DNA of 64,000 nt from Bradyrhizobium sp. CB1717. Its GTDB lineage: Bacteria > Pseudomonadota > Alphaproteobacteria > Rhizobiales > Xanthobacteraceae. Location of the stretch: positions 4,216,001-4,280,000 of the forward strand of contig NZ_CP121666.1 in assembly GCF_029714325.1 (NCBI RefSeq). The letters are read 5' to 3'. Both the position numbers and the translations under genes were made by a program. Positions within the stretch are counted from its first letter, which is position 1; each line of letters opens with the position of its first letter. Shown here piece after piece: positions 36,515-44,409 of the stretch. A model generated the notes under the pieces. The model saw only the letters and a program-made list of their open reading frames with translations, searched no databases and had not been told where the DNA came from.

Positions 36515-38473
36515 TCACTGCCCGAGCTTCCCTAACTTCCCTTGCTTCGCGGCCTCGACCGCGCGCTCCGCATCCTCCGCCAGCAGCAAGCGCTCCGCCA
36601 CCTGCCGCGCGGCCTCACGTTTCACTGCGGCGACATACGCCCCGTCATCGGCATAGCGCTCCGCAATCGACAGCCGGGGATCGTGCACTTCCTTCCGCGC
36701 GGCCTCGGTCGGTGCGAACGGCACCACCGCGCCCTGCAGCGGATAGAGCGCGGTCGGGCCAAACCCTTGCGCGCGCGGATTCCAGGCGGTGTAGGTCGCG
36801 CGCGGCACGGCGAGTGCGAGCTGGCGGATGCCCGATATGGCCATGCCGTCATTGTCCGCCTTCGGCACGAATACCGGATAGCGGCCGATCTCCTTGGGCG
36901 GCAGCACGCTCTGGTCGGAGAAGGCGGCGAGCGTGTGGATGCCGGCATAGGGCAGGCCGGGGATGTCGGTCGGCACCGCGCCTTGCGCCGGCACCAGCGT
37001 GCCGTGGGCACGCATGGGAACGCGGCTTGCGGGCGGCTTGATGCCGTCGCTGATCCAGGCATGGAGGTCGGTGAGCAGCGCGCGCATCGGCATGCCCGCA
37101 TGCATCGGGTTCTGCGGCAGCGACATCGCCGGCAAGCCCTTGCGCATGACCTCCGCGGCTTCGGCGAAATGCGGCGTGCCCGATATCATGTAGGCACGGA
37201 CGTTGTCGGGCAGGTCGAGATGGTTGCCGGCGAGATCGGTGACCAGCAGCGAGGCGTGCGAGGCCCACCATTCGTGCTCGCTGTCGGTCTGCATGATCTT
37301 GGGGCAGGTGGCCGAAAGCGAACAGCGCCGCAACAGGCCGTCGGTCTTGCCGGAATAGGGATCGCTTAGGCTTGCATAGGTGAACGGGAACAGATCAGCC
37401 TGCCACGCCGGATCCTGCGGATGGCGCGGGTTGCGGCCGGGCTGGCCGAAGCGGACATTGGTCGCCATCCGCCGCGTGCCTGCGACATGCGGCATCAATC
37501 CGTCGAACACGGTGCGGCCCTGGAGATCCTCGTTGAAGCCGAGATAGAGGAAGTCGCGCAGGAAACGGCCGGACTGCGAGACGCCGAAGCCAACAGCGCG
37601 ACTGACGGACGCATGCAGGCCGTTCAGCAGTGGGTTCGCTTGCGTCTCGTCGTGGCGGAGGAAGCTGACGACATCGCGCACGGCCGCAAAGCCCATGCCG
37701 AGCGGCACCGGATCGCGCGCGGTGTAGGTGATCTCGTAGAGCGCGCCGGCATCGAAACCGTCGGGCCGGGTGATCTCCACTGTGCTGGGATCGACCAGCT
37801 TTGCCGAGAGACCTGACGGCGTCTGCCGCGGATCGGCCCAGGCCGCGCGCACGGTGACGTTGAGGTTGGCGGCGTCGGCGGCGGGCCATGTCAGCGCCGC
37901 GCGCGCGGGATTGGTCGCGTTGTTGAAGATCACCTCTTCGCGCGCCGGGCCGGTGACGTCCTTGATCACCGGCGCGGCGAGCGCGAGCTGCCCCGGCTTC
38001 GACGGAATCTCGCCCTGCCAACCCACCCAGACCATCGTGAAACCCTGGCGGTGCAGGAAGCCGATGCCGGCGTCCTCGGCCTTGTCCGCAATGTTGGCGC
38101 CGGGCTGGGCGGAATCGTCGAACAGCTGCGGCGCCAGCTTGCGGCCGCGATTGGGGACTTCCAGCAGCAGCGTGCTGTTGCCGTGACTGGCATCGCTGGG
38201 CCTGAGGATCACGACGTCGGCACTGGCTTCGACCTTGCCGTCGGCGCCACGCGGTGCGAGCGCGAGGTCGGTGATGACGGCGTTGCGGTCGTCGGACGGG
38301 TTGAGCGCGAAGGTCGCGCGCGCGGTGATGCGCTCATAGGTGCCGACAGTGCCGAAGCTGCGTCCGGCAAAGGCGGGCACGCGTTCCAGGATATCGAAGC
38401 GGACGATTTCGGCCGGCGAGGCCGCGGGCCACAGGCAGGTGATCGCGATGAGACCCGAGATGATCCTGCGCAT
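36515..38473 (-). CDS. Exported alpha/beta hydrolase domain protein (large)
   Basis: A 652-residue protein of the large alpha/beta-hydrolase-domain family. A signal peptide (MRRIISGLIAITCLWPAASP) is followed by IVRFDILERVPAFAGRSFG and VGTYERITARATFALNP typical of this family. VSRAVGFGVSQSGRFLRDFLYLGFNED holds the GxSxSG nucleophile elbow near residue 280-300. The C-terminal half carries PYAGIHTLAAFSD and RYPVFVPKADNDGMAISGI. It probably acts on esters in the periplasm; no substrate can be inferred. It starts on the other strand from the small gene at 38580. Confidence 0.87.
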   Translation of the reverse strand: MRRIISGLIAITCLWPAASPAEIVRFDILERVPAFAGRSFGTVGTYERITARATFALNPSDDRNAVITDLALAPRGADGKVEASADVVILRPSDASHGNSTLLLEVPNRGRKLAPQLFDDSAQPGANIADKAEDAGIGFLHRQGFTMVWVGWQGEIPSKPGQLALAAPVIKDVTGPAREEVIFNNATNPARAALTWPAADAANLNVTVRAAWADPRQTPSGLSAKLVDPSTVEITRPDGFDAGALYEITYTARDPVPLGMGFAAVRDVVSFLRHDETQANPLLNGLHASVSRAVGFGVSQSGRFLRDFLYLGFNEDLQGRTVFDGLMPHVAGTRRMATNVRFGQPGRNPRHPQDPAWQADLFPFTYASLSDPYSGKTDGLLRRCSLSATCPKIMQTDSEHEWWASHASLLVTDLAGNHLDLPDNVRAYMISGTPHFAEAAEVMRKGLPAMSLPQNPMHAGMPMRALLTDLHAWISDGIKPPASRVPMRAHGTLVPAQGAVPTDIPGLPYAGIHTLAAFSDQSVLPPKEIGRYPVFVPKADNDGMAISGIRQLALAVPRATYTAWNPRAQGFGPTALYPLQGAVVPFAPTEAARKEVHDPRLSIAERYADDGAYVAAVKREAARQVAERLLLAEDAERAVEAAKQGKLGKLGQ

Positions 38474-38579
38474 GGCTGTCCTTCCCTTGTATGGCGCGAC
38501 GGCAAGTTCCGCCGCGCGGGCTTTTTGTTGCGGCGACTATAACCGGCTATCCTGAGGGCAAACAACAGGAGGAAATCCG

Positions 38580-38894
38580 ATGCCAGCAGCCTTCTTCGTC
38601 GTTCGTGCCATCGTCACCGATGCGAGCAAGCGCGCCGCCTTCGACAGATGGTACGAGACCGAGCACGTGCCCGATGCGGTGAAGGCGTTCGGCGTGAGCA
38701 AAGCCTGGCGGTTCTGGAGTCTCGACGATCCCTCGCTGCACCAGGCGATGTATCAGTTCGATGACGAGGCCAAGCTCGATGCGATGCTGAAGGGCGATGC
38801 GCTGAAAAAGCTCGTCGCCGATTTCAACCGCGACTGGCCCGAGGTGAAGCGCTCGCGCGAGACGCTGGTGCTGGCGCAGGAGTTCGTGAAGTAG
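38580..38894 (+). CDS. Small dimeric alpha/beta-barrel-like protein
   Basis: A 104-residue protein (MPAAFFVVRAIVTDASKRAAFDRWYETEHVPDAVKAFGVSKAWRFWS, in pieces). The W-Y-x-x-E-H-V-P-D motif with a following AFGVSKAWRFW strand is typical of EthD/DUF4286-like small ferredoxin-fold enzymes. An AACAGGAGGAAATCC ribosome-binding site precedes the ATG, a strong one. It is divergent from the large hydrolase gene and is followed by a palindromic repeat. Function unknown. Confidence 0.82.
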   Translation: MPAAFFVVRAIVTDASKRAAFDRWYETEHVPDAVKAFGVSKAWRFWSLDDPSLHQAMYQFDDEAKLDAMLKGDALKKLVADFNRDWPEVKRSRETLVLAQEFVK

Positions 38895-38901
38895 TTGCGA
38901 C

Positions 38902-38986
38902 GTAGCCCGGATGGAGCGCAGCGTAATCCGGGGCAGTGCGTCTGCAGCAACAGTTTCCCGGATTGCGCTGCGCTCCATCCGGCTAC
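38902..38986. repeat. TAGCCCGGATGGAGCG palindromic repeat (copy 3)
   Basis: GTAGCCCGGATGGAGCGCAG with opposite arm CTGCGCTCCATCCGGCTAC; inner CGTAATCCGGGG / TTCCCGGATTGCG. It directly follows the small gene at 38580-38894. Confidence 0.85.
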
Positions 38987-39092
38987 GGCACTCCACTTCG
39001 GAACGAATCTGAATGCGCGATTCAGCTTGGGTTCATGTCGTGACCGCGACACTTCCTCTGCATCACTTGCTCGATCACCTAGAGGACATGTC

Positions 39093-39368
39093 ATGGAGCG
39101 CCGGAACTTTTTGAAACTTGCATTTGGTGTGACGGCGGGCGCCGCCGCCCTCGCCGCGACCGCCCAGGCCGCGCCGTTGTCACCGCAGCCGGTCGGCGCC
39201 CCGGGCCGCATGCCGCAGCCCGATGCCGATCTGCATCCGGCCGTCACCACCGGCGATGAGATCGCGCAGCTCAAGCCCGAGCAGGTGCATTGGCATGGGC
39301 GCCACTGGGGTTGGCGCCGCCGCCACTGGGGCTGGCGTCGCCGGCGCTGGCATCGTCGCCACTGGTAA
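39093..39368 (+). CDS. Tat-exported His/Trp/Arg-rich small protein
   Basis: A 91-residue protein with a twin-arginine signal (MERRNFLKLAFGVTAGAAAL, then AATAQA). A short linker (GDEIAQLKPEQVHWHGRHWG) leads to a striking C-terminal run of tryptophan, histidine and arginine: HWGWRRRHWGWRRRRWHRRHW split over residues about 66-91, with a near-perfect HWGWRRR repeat. The Tat signal plus this tail suggests folding or metal binding before export. Similar proteins occur across Bradyrhizobium without known function. A hairpin terminator follows at 39393. Confidence 0.8.
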   Translation: MERRNFLKLAFGVTAGAAALAATAQAAPLSPQPVGAPGRMPQPDADLHPAVTTGDEIAQLKPEQVHWHGRHWGWRRRHWGWRRRRWHRRHW

Positions 39369-39392
39369 GCTTCAGGCGAGGCCAGGCTTTGG

Positions 39393-39423
39393 ACGGGGAT
39401 CGCGATCGCGGTCCCCGTTTTGA
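39393..39423 (+). terminator. Terminator after the Tat-exported protein gene
   Basis: ACGGGGAT ... GTCCCCGT forms a stem with an internal GCGATCGC palindrome, followed by TTTTGA. It is 24 bases after the stop. Confidence 0.7.
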
Positions 39424-39472
39424 TTCGTGGCTGTTGCGTGACTCCGCCGATGGCCGGTTTGGAGAGCCCCAA

Positions 39473-39506
39473 AAGAAAATGGCCGCGCGGGGCAATCCGC
39501 GCGGCC
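39473..39506 (-). terminator. Terminator on minus strand after the GCG/CRP-type small gene
   Basis: Read on the minus strand, GGCCGCGCGG, loop ATTGCC, CCGCGCGGCC is followed by ATTTTCTTTT, a strong rho-independent pattern. It sits 24 bases after the stop of the gene that ends at 39531. Confidence 0.82.
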
Positions 39507-39530
39507 ACTTCGTAGTACGAAGAGACGAGA

Positions 39531-39782
39531 TCAGATCGGGCGGCAGCGGCCACCCCACCAGCGGAAGCCATAGGGGCACACGCGGGCGCGCGGCACAACG
39601 ACGACCGGCGCGGGGGCGACCACGATGGGGGCGGGGCGCACAACGACCGCACCGCGCATCGGGCGGCAGCCGCCATAGGGGCCACGGTACCAGCCCGGAC
39701 CGCAACCCTGCGCGGCGCTGGCCGCCTCGCTGAAACCGACGACCGCGCTCGCGAGCATGGCGGCGGCGAAGAGATATTTCAT
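39531..39782 (-). CDS. Small exported GCG-CRPN-type protein
   Basis: An 83-residue exported protein. Signal peptide MKYLFAAAMLASAVVGFSEA (ending ASAAQ), then GCGPGWYRGPYGGCRPM, the GCG...CRP motif of small Bradyrhizobium proteins known by that prefix. A valine/proline-rich stretch follows (RPAPIVVAPAPVVVVPRA), and CPYGFRWWGGRCRPI closes with a second C-x-pattern. The start at 39782 is chosen by the signal peptide. Upstream lie four GACACG repeats (separate entry). Confidence 0.8.
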   Translation of the reverse strand: MKYLFAAAMLASAVVGFSEAASAAQGCGPGWYRGPYGGCRPMRGAVVVRPAPIVVAPAPVVVVPRARVCPYGFRWWGGRCRPI

Positions 39783-39854
39783 TTGATCTTCCTTCTCGTC
39801 CTTGGGGCAGATTTTTGGGAGGACACGGCGCTTGCGGCGCACAATGAATCAACA

Positions 39855-39899
39855 GACACGATTCGACACGTTAAATCTGGGAGACACGTGCCGACACGT
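39855..39899. promoter_or_regulatory. Four phased GACACG direct repeats
   Basis: GACACG occurs at 39855, 39865, 39883 and 39893: two pairs, each 10 bases apart, the pairs separated by 18. Three copies read GACACGT. They lie 73-117 bases upstream of the minus-strand gene starting at 39782. Ten-base phasing puts the copies on one face of the helix and suggests a regulator-binding array. Confidence 0.5.
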
Positions 39900-39980
39900 C
39901 GCGATCCAAACCTGCCAATCATGACCTGAATGCGGCATGAACGTGCGCCGCATCCTGCCTCGGGCGACACGCAGCTGTCG

Positions 39981-40985
39981 CTAGCGGCTGAGAAAGCCCA
40001 GCACCAGCTCGCGATACTTCTCCGGCGACTCCAGGAAGACGAGATGCCCGGTGTCGGGGATCACCTCGGCCCGCGCGTTCGGCATCTTGGCGGCGAGCTG
40101 CTTCGCAAGCTCTGCGTTCTGCCCCATTTTTGCGCGCAGCGCCTCCGGCGCGAGCGGCCGGCCTGGCGCGTTGTGGTCGTCTGCGCCCATGATGAACAGC
40201 GTCGGCAGCGCGATCAGCGGGATCTCGTGCGCGACCGGCTCACGATAGATCATCTGGCCGGAAGAAACGAAGGCGCGCAGCCAGCGCGGATAATCGGGGC
40301 TGCCCTTGATGTTGAAGCGGGCATCGATGAACGGCGTGATCGCCTCGCCCGGCAGCTTGATCGCGTAGTTGGTCTGGAGCTGCTTGCGATAGCCGTCGGC
40401 GGTGAGCTTGTCCTCGGTCTCGATGATCTTCTCGGTTGGAGTCGGCGGCACGTAGAGCCGGTAGTCCTCGAGCCCGATCGGGGCGGTCAGCACGAGATGG
40501 GCGACACGATCAGGGTAGGCGCGGGCGATGCGCACCCCCAGCATGCCGCCGAGCGAATGCGCGACGATCTCGGCCTTGTTGATCTCTAAGTGGTCGAGCA
40601 GCGCGATGGTGTTGCGTGCCAGATTGTCGAAATGCAGCTCGCCCGCCGGCTTGGAGGACTTGCCGAAGCCGATCTGGTCCGGCACCACGACGCGATAACC
40701 GGCCTCGCTCAACATCTTGATGACAGGCGCCCAATAGCTCGACGGGAAATTGCGCCCGTGCAGCAGCACCACGGTGCGGCCGTTCGGCCGCTCGGCGGCG
40801 ACGTCCATATAGGCCATGCTGAGCTGCTCGCCGTCATTGACGATGGGAAGCAGATGCACGGGATAGGGATAGGCAAAGCCCTCGAGCGCAATGCCGTAGG
40901 GCTCGCGCGGGGCGGTGTCGGCATGGGATGCGAGCGGGATAGTGAAGAGGGCAGCAGCGAGTGCGGCCGGGAGGAAGCGGTTCAT
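39981..40985 (-). CDS. Exported alpha/beta hydrolase
   Basis: A 334-residue protein. The start at 40985 opens a signal peptide (MNRFLPAALAAALFTIPLAS, then HA); 40997 is an alternative. The canonical hydrolase core is present: LLHGRNF oxyanion loop, VVVPDQIGFGKSSKP, the AHSLGGMLG elbow with nucleophile Ser144, the acid in FIMGADDHNAPG, and the histidine in DTGHLVFLESPEKYRE. Typical of a periplasmic esterase or proline-iminopeptidase-like enzyme; substrate unknown. Repeats lie upstream at 41008. Confidence 0.9.
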   Translation of the reverse strand: MNRFLPAALAAALFTIPLASHADTAPREPYGIALEGFAYPYPVHLLPIVNDGEQLSMAYMDVAAERPNGRTVVLLHGRNFPSSYWAPVIKMLSEAGYRVVVPDQIGFGKSSKPAGELHFDNLARNTIALLDHLEINKAEIVAHSLGGMLGVRIARAYPDRVAHLVLTAPIGLEDYRLYVPPTPTEKIIETEDKLTADGYRKQLQTNYAIKLPGEAITPFIDARFNIKGSPDYPRWLRAFVSSGQMIYREPVAHEIPLIALPTLFIMGADDHNAPGRPLAPEALRAKMGQNAELAKQLAAKMPNARAEVIPDTGHLVFLESPEKYRELVLGFLSR

Positions 40986-41007
40986 TGGGGGTCTCATATT
41001 TGGAGCC

Positions 41008-41085
41008 GTCATTCCGGGGCGCGCGCAGCGTGAACCCGGAATCTCGAGATTCCGGGTTCGATGCCTTGCATCGCCCCGGAATGAC
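41008..41085. repeat. GTCATTCCGGGGCG palindromic repeat (copy 1)
   Basis: GTCATTCCGGGGCGCGCGC ... GCATCGCCCCGGAATGAC, with a central CCCGGAATCT / AGATTCCGGG dyad. The copy at 55069 shares arms and centre. A shorter palindrome GGCCGGGTC / AAGCCCGGCC follows at 41108-41127. Confidence 0.87.
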
Positions 41086-41179
41086 GGAGGCCATAAAGAC
41101 GTGGATGGCCGGGTCAAGCCCGGCCATGACGAGAGTGAGAGCTCACACGCGATTGTGTGGTTTCACGCAGCCTGCGTGA

Positions 41180-41878
41180 TCAGTCCTTCCCATTGCCGAA
41201 CAGCGCGGCAAACTGCTTCTCGCCGGTGCGGGTGAAATTGACGACGCGGCTGCCGGGCGTGGGATCGCGCGCGGCCCATTTCAGCTCGGCAAAGCGCTGC
41301 ATCATGGCGGCCCCTAACGTGCCGGCGAGATGGTGACGCCGCTCGCTCCAGTCGAGGCACGCCTTGCAGACCGGGCGGCGCGGGTGGCTGAGCATGTCGG
41401 GCGAGATCTGCAAGTGCCTGGCGAGAAAGCGCTCGCCCTCGGCCGTCAGCTCGATGTCCTGCTTCTTCTGCTTCACCAGATGCCGCTCGCGCATGGTGTC
41501 GAGCATCTGCACGCCGAGATCGCCGGCGAGATGGTCGTAGCAGATCCGCGCGCGCCGCAGCGCCGGATCCTTCGGTCCGGTTCGCACGCGCATGTGGCCG
41601 GTGCGCGCGGCAAGGCCCGCAAGCCCCTCGAGCACGCCGGCGACGTCATCGTCGGTGAGGCGGTAGTAGCGGTGGCGTCCCTGCTTCTCCGGCTCCACCA
41701 GCCCGCCGGCCTCGAGCTTGGCCAGATGCGAGCTCGCGGTCTGCGGCGTGATGCCGGCCTCCTGCGCCAGCTCGCTCGCGGTCAGTGCGCGGCCGTTCAT
41801 CAGCGCCGTGAGCATGTTGGCGCGGGCGGGGTCGCCGACCAGCGCGGCGACCATGGCGATGTCGGGTCCTGATTTCAT
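41180..41878 (-). CDS. ArsR-family transcriptional regulator
   Basis: A 232-residue winged-helix regulator, longer than classic ArsR (about 110) because of a C-terminal domain. The HTH core is clear: [43 protein letters not shown] as helix-turn-helix and [21 protein letters not shown] as wing. The C-terminal half carries [20 protein letters not shown], a C-x-x-C pair that could bind a metal or small ligand. The start at 41878 is the likely one. It is divergent from the NIPSNAP gene at 42046, with a palindromic repeat between them. Confidence 0.88.
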   Translation of the reverse strand: MKSGPDIAMVAALVGDPARANMLTALMNGRALTASELAQEAGITPQTASSHLAKLEAGGLVEPEKQGRHRYYRLTDDDVAGVLEGLAGLAARTGHMRVRTGPKDPALRRARICYDHLAGDLGVQMLDTMRERHLVKQKKQDIELTAEGERFLARHLQISPDMLSHPRRPVCKACLDWSERRHHLAGTLGAAMMQRFAELKWAARDPTPGSRVVNFTRTGEKQFAALFGNGKD

Positions 41879-41935
41879 GCTTCGATGGTAGCCGAAGCAT
41901 TGTGGTCGGGCAAGCGCGTAGCCTCTCACCAAGTC

Positions 41936-42020
41936 GTCATTGCGAGGCGCGCAGCGACGAAGCAATCCAGACTGTCCCCGCGGAGGGATTCCTGGATTGC
42001 TTCGCTGCGCTCGCAATGAC
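41936..42020. repeat. GTCATTGCGAG palindromic repeat (copy 2)
   Basis: GTCATTGCGAGGCGCGCAGC, GACGAAGCAATCC, GGATTGCTTCGCTGCGCT, CGCAATGAC: full copy inside the promoter region shared by the ArsR-type regulator and the NIPSNAP gene. Confidence 0.88.
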
Positions 42021-42045
42021 GGTGTGGAAACAGGAGAGCCCCATC

Positions 42046-42354
42046 ATGTCCGTCACCGTCTTCATCCGCTACCAGCTCGATCCGTTCAAGCGCGCGCAGT
42101 TCGAGGAATATTCAAAACGCTGGCTCACCATCATCCCGAAATGCGGCGGCGATCTGATCGGCTATTTCATGCCGCATGAGGGCACCAACAACATCGCGTT
42201 TGCGCTGATCACCTTCGAGAGCCTTGCCGCCTATGAGGCCTATCGCGCCCGGCTGCGCCAGGATGCGGAGGGCATGGCGAACTTCCATTTCGCCGAGGAG
42301 CACAAATTCATCCTCGCCGAAGAGCGCACCTTCCTGCGCAAGGTGGTATTGTAG
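42046..42354 (+). CDS. NIPSNAP-family protein
   Basis: A 102-residue dimeric-barrel protein: [40 protein letters not shown] (the NIPSNAP-type strand and helix), [18 protein letters not shown], and the family ending RTFLRKVV. Close relatives fold like ferredoxin-type monooxygenases but their activity is unknown. It is followed by another small ABM-fold gene after 18 bases and then the lyase gene, forming a probable three-gene unit; the divergent ArsR-type regulator could control it. Confidence 0.88.
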   Translation: MSVTVFIRYQLDPFKRAQFEEYSKRWLTIIPKCGGDLIGYFMPHEGTNNIAFALITFESLAAYEAYRARLRQDAEGMANFHFAEEHKFILAEERTFLRKVVL

Positions 42355-42372
42355 GCAATCATTGCAGAGGAG

Positions 42373-42729
42373 ATGCCCATGATCGCCGTGATCTTCGAGG
42401 TCTGGCCCAAGCCGGAACACCGCCAGACCTATTTCGACCTCGCAGCCGATCTGAAGCCGCTCCTGCAAACCATCGACGGCTTCATCTCGGTCGAGCGCTT
42501 CGAGAGCCTGACCGAGAAGGGCAAGATCCTGTCGCTGTCGTTCTGGCGGGACGAGGCGGCCGTGCGGGCCTGGCGCAACACGATGGAGCACCGCCGCACC
42601 CAGGCCAAAGGCAGGGCGCAGATCTTCGCCGATTATCACCTGCGCATCGCCAGCGTCATCAGGGACTACGGCATGAACGATCGCGAGGAAGCGCCGAAGG
42701 ACAGCCGCGCGGTGCACGACGCGCACTAG
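42373..42729 (+). CDS. Antibiotic biosynthesis monooxygenase-domain protein
   Basis: The 118-residue product has the ABM ferredoxin-like fold: MIAVIFEVWPKPEHRQTYFD, LLQTIDGFISVERFESLTEKG, LSLSFWRDEAAVRAWRNTME (each in pieces), ending with a helical extension of about 35 residues (DYGMNDREEAPKDSRAVHDAH). ABM proteins include quinone/haem-modifying enzymes and stress proteins. ATG at 42373 follows an AGAGGAG ribosome-binding site; an ATG at 42379 is an alternative. Part of the same-strand run with the NIPSNAP and PEP-mutase-like genes. Confidence 0.88.
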   Translation: MPMIAVIFEVWPKPEHRQTYFDLAADLKPLLQTIDGFISVERFESLTEKGKILSLSFWRDEAAVRAWRNTMEHRRTQAKGRAQIFADYHLRIASVIRDYGMNDREEAPKDSRAVHDAH

Positions 42730-42780
42730 CGCGTCCGATGATGCGTGCCTATGTCTGCGCGGCCAACAAGGGAGAGAAAC

Positions 42781-43590
42781 ATGCATGTGACGACCGCTGA
42801 CAAGCGCGCGACGTTCAAGAAGATGCACGAGAGCGGCTGCTTCATCCTGCCCAATCCGGTCGATGTCGGCAGCGCCAAGGCGTTGCAACATCTCGGTTTC
42901 AAGGCGATCGCGTCATCGAGCGCGGGTTTTGCCTGGACCATCGGCAAGGCCGACTACCACGTCACCGTCGAGGACGTCTGTCAGCATCTGGCAGCATTGA
43001 GCTCGGCGGTCGACATCCCCGTGAACGCGGATTTCGAGGGCGGCTTTGCCGTCGAGCCGGACAAGGTCGCCGACAATGTCGAGCGCGGTGTGCGCACCGG
43101 CGTCGCCGGTCTGTCGATCGAGGATTCCACCGGCGACAAGGACAAGCCGCTCTACGACCGCGCGCTGGCGGTCGAGCGCATCAGGGCCTCGCGCAAGGCG
43201 ATCGGCGATAGCGGCACGCTGCTGGTCGGCCGCTGCGAGGCGTATCTCTGGGGCGTCACCGATCTCAAGCTCGTCATCGACCGGCTCACCGCCTATGCGG
43301 ATGCCGGCGCCGACTGCCTCTACGCGCCGGGCCTCAAGACCCGCGAGGACATCGCCGCGGTGGTGAAGGCTGTCGCACCGAAGCCGTTCAACCTTCTGAT
43401 CGGCGGCTCCGGCCTGTCGTTGAAGGAAGCCGAAGATCTCGGCGTGCGCCGCATCAGCGTCGGCGGCTCGCTCGCCCGCGCCGCCTGGGGCGGCTTCATG
43501 CGCGCCGCGAAGGAGATGGCGGAGAAGGGGACCTTTGCCGAGCTTGGCAGCGGCTATCCCGGCGGCGAGCTCAACAAGATGTTTAGCTAG
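42781..43590 (+). CDS. Isocitrate lyase/PEP mutase-family protein
   Basis: A 269-residue (beta/alpha)8-barrel lyase related to 2-methylisocitrate lyase, oxaloacetate decarboxylase and PEP mutase. Landmarks: FILPNPVDVGSAKALQHLGF, ASSSAGFAWTIGKAD, VNADFEGGFAVEPDKV with the metal-binding Asp, GLSIEDSTGD, and VGRCEAYLWG in place of the K-K-C-G-H loop of true isocitrate lyases. It is likely an oxaloacetate decarboxylase- or methylisocitrate lyase-like enzyme; the exact reaction is not clear. The ATG at 42781 has a GGGAGAGAAAC ribosome-binding site. Tail hairpins at 43592 and 43653 follow. Confidence 0.88.
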   Translation: MHVTTADKRATFKKMHESGCFILPNPVDVGSAKALQHLGFKAIASSSAGFAWTIGKADYHVTVEDVCQHLAALSSAVDIPVNADFEGGFAVEPDKVADNVERGVRTGVAGLSIEDSTGDKDKPLYDRALAVERIRASRKAIGDSGTLLVGRCEAYLWGVTDLKLVIDRLTAYADAGADCLYAPGLKTREDIAAVVKAVAPKPFNLLIGGSGLSLKEAEDLGVRRISVGGSLARAAWGGFMRAAKEMAEKGTFAELGSGYPGGELNKMFS

Positions 43591-43591
43591 G

Positions 43592-43636
43592 GCATGATCC
43601 GGAAAAGTGTGAAGCGGTTTTCCGAAAAGATCATGC
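43592..43636. repeat. CATGATCCGGAAAAG palindromic repeat
   Basis: GCATGATCCGGAAAAGTGTG ... GGTTTTCCGAAAAGATCATGC, an inverted repeat immediately after the lyase stop. It shares its pattern with the degenerate copy at 3042 inside the ribosomal operon. Confidence 0.85.
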
Positions 43637-43652
43637 TCAAATAGACAAACGA

Positions 43653-43686
43653 AGAGCGGCGGGACTTTTTTGAGTCCCGCCGCTCT
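43653..43686. terminator. Perfect 14-bp hairpin, bidirectional terminator candidate
   Basis: AGAGCGGCGGGACT, loop TTTTTG, AGTCCCGCCGCTCT: fourteen perfect pairs. No T-run follows on the + strand, but the minus-strand reading has a T-rich stretch (CGTTTGTC) after it. It may terminate both this lyase unit and the opposing membrane-anchored protein gene. Confidence 0.6.
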
Positions 43687-43702
43687 CTCATCCTCTTGGT
43701 GT

Positions 43703-43823
43703 CATACCCCGCCTAGTGCGCAATTGCGCACGGGGGGCGGGGCATCCAGTGCGCCGCGGCCGATCGATGAATCACTGCTGCCTCGGAGTACTGGATCGCC
43801 CGCCTGCGCGGGCGATGACAGCT
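43703..43823. repeat. Intergenic repeat with GTGCGCAATTGCGCAC centre
   Basis: Contains the perfect 16-bp palindrome GTGCGCAATTGCGCAC (43716-43731), a GGGGCGGGGCATCCAGT arm matched by TACTGGATCGCCC and a CGCCCGCCTGCGCGGGCG stem. The pattern is a known style of Rhizobiales intergenic repeat. It separates convergent genes. Confidence 0.6.
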
Positions 43824-43850
43824 GTGTCTTACGCGACGACCGTCGCGTTG

Positions 43851-44243
43851 TTACTTCGCGCCGTCAGACGGCTTCTGCGTATCCGGGGCCGGCTTGGTCG
43901 GCGCAGCACCCGTGGTCGTGCCCGGCTCGGTGTTGTTGCGCGGCGTTACGTCACGCATGCCGGGAGGGGCGGCCGGATTGGCCGGCGCCGTCTGCTGAGC
44001 AGTCCGCGACGTCGGCTCGTTGCTCGCCTGGTTGCCCGTGGTGGTGTTGTTCAGGCCGTAGAACACGGCGCCGAGCACCAGGGCGACGGCTACGGCAAAC
44101 AGTGCGATCTTGCCGCTGGAGGCAGGGCCTTCGCCAAGCTCGGGATCGGCCTGAAGGTCGGCATCCCGGCGTGCCGCGCGAAGATACTCATCGTCGGCGA
44201 GGTTCGGGCGATACGGATCGTTGGGAAAACGGTCGTCAGCCAT
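43851..44243 (-). CDS. Single-pass membrane protein with Pro/Thr-rich tail
   Basis: A 130-residue protein. A polar N-terminus (MADDRFPNDPYRPNLADDEY) is followed by one helix, GKIALFAVAVALVLGAVFYG at about 44-63, and then a Thr/Pro/Ala-rich tail (NNTTTGNQASNEPTSRTAQQ and so on) that ends polar. The topology suggests an inner-membrane anchor with an extracytoplasmic low-complexity tail. No family recognised; this type is common in Bradyrhizobium. It is divergent from the TRIC channel gene. Confidence 0.75.
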   Translation of the reverse strand: MADDRFPNDPYRPNLADDEYLRAARRDADLQADPELGEGPASSGKIALFAVAVALVLGAVFYGLNNTTTGNQASNEPTSRTAQQTAPANPAAPPGMRDVTPRNNTEPGTTTGAAPTKPAPDTQKPSDGAK

Positions 44244-44409
44244 CGATTGGTCTCCTCGGTTATTGCGCCGGGACAACCCTCAGCTGCGAGATTCCGTTCC
44301 GCCTGGTCTGATGCTTTCGTCTCATGTTGCCCCCGCGTCGGGAATCGGGAACCTGTTCCATCGGGAGCCCCGGGCTTAAGTTCCATCGCGGGGAGGAGGG
44401 AACACGGCG

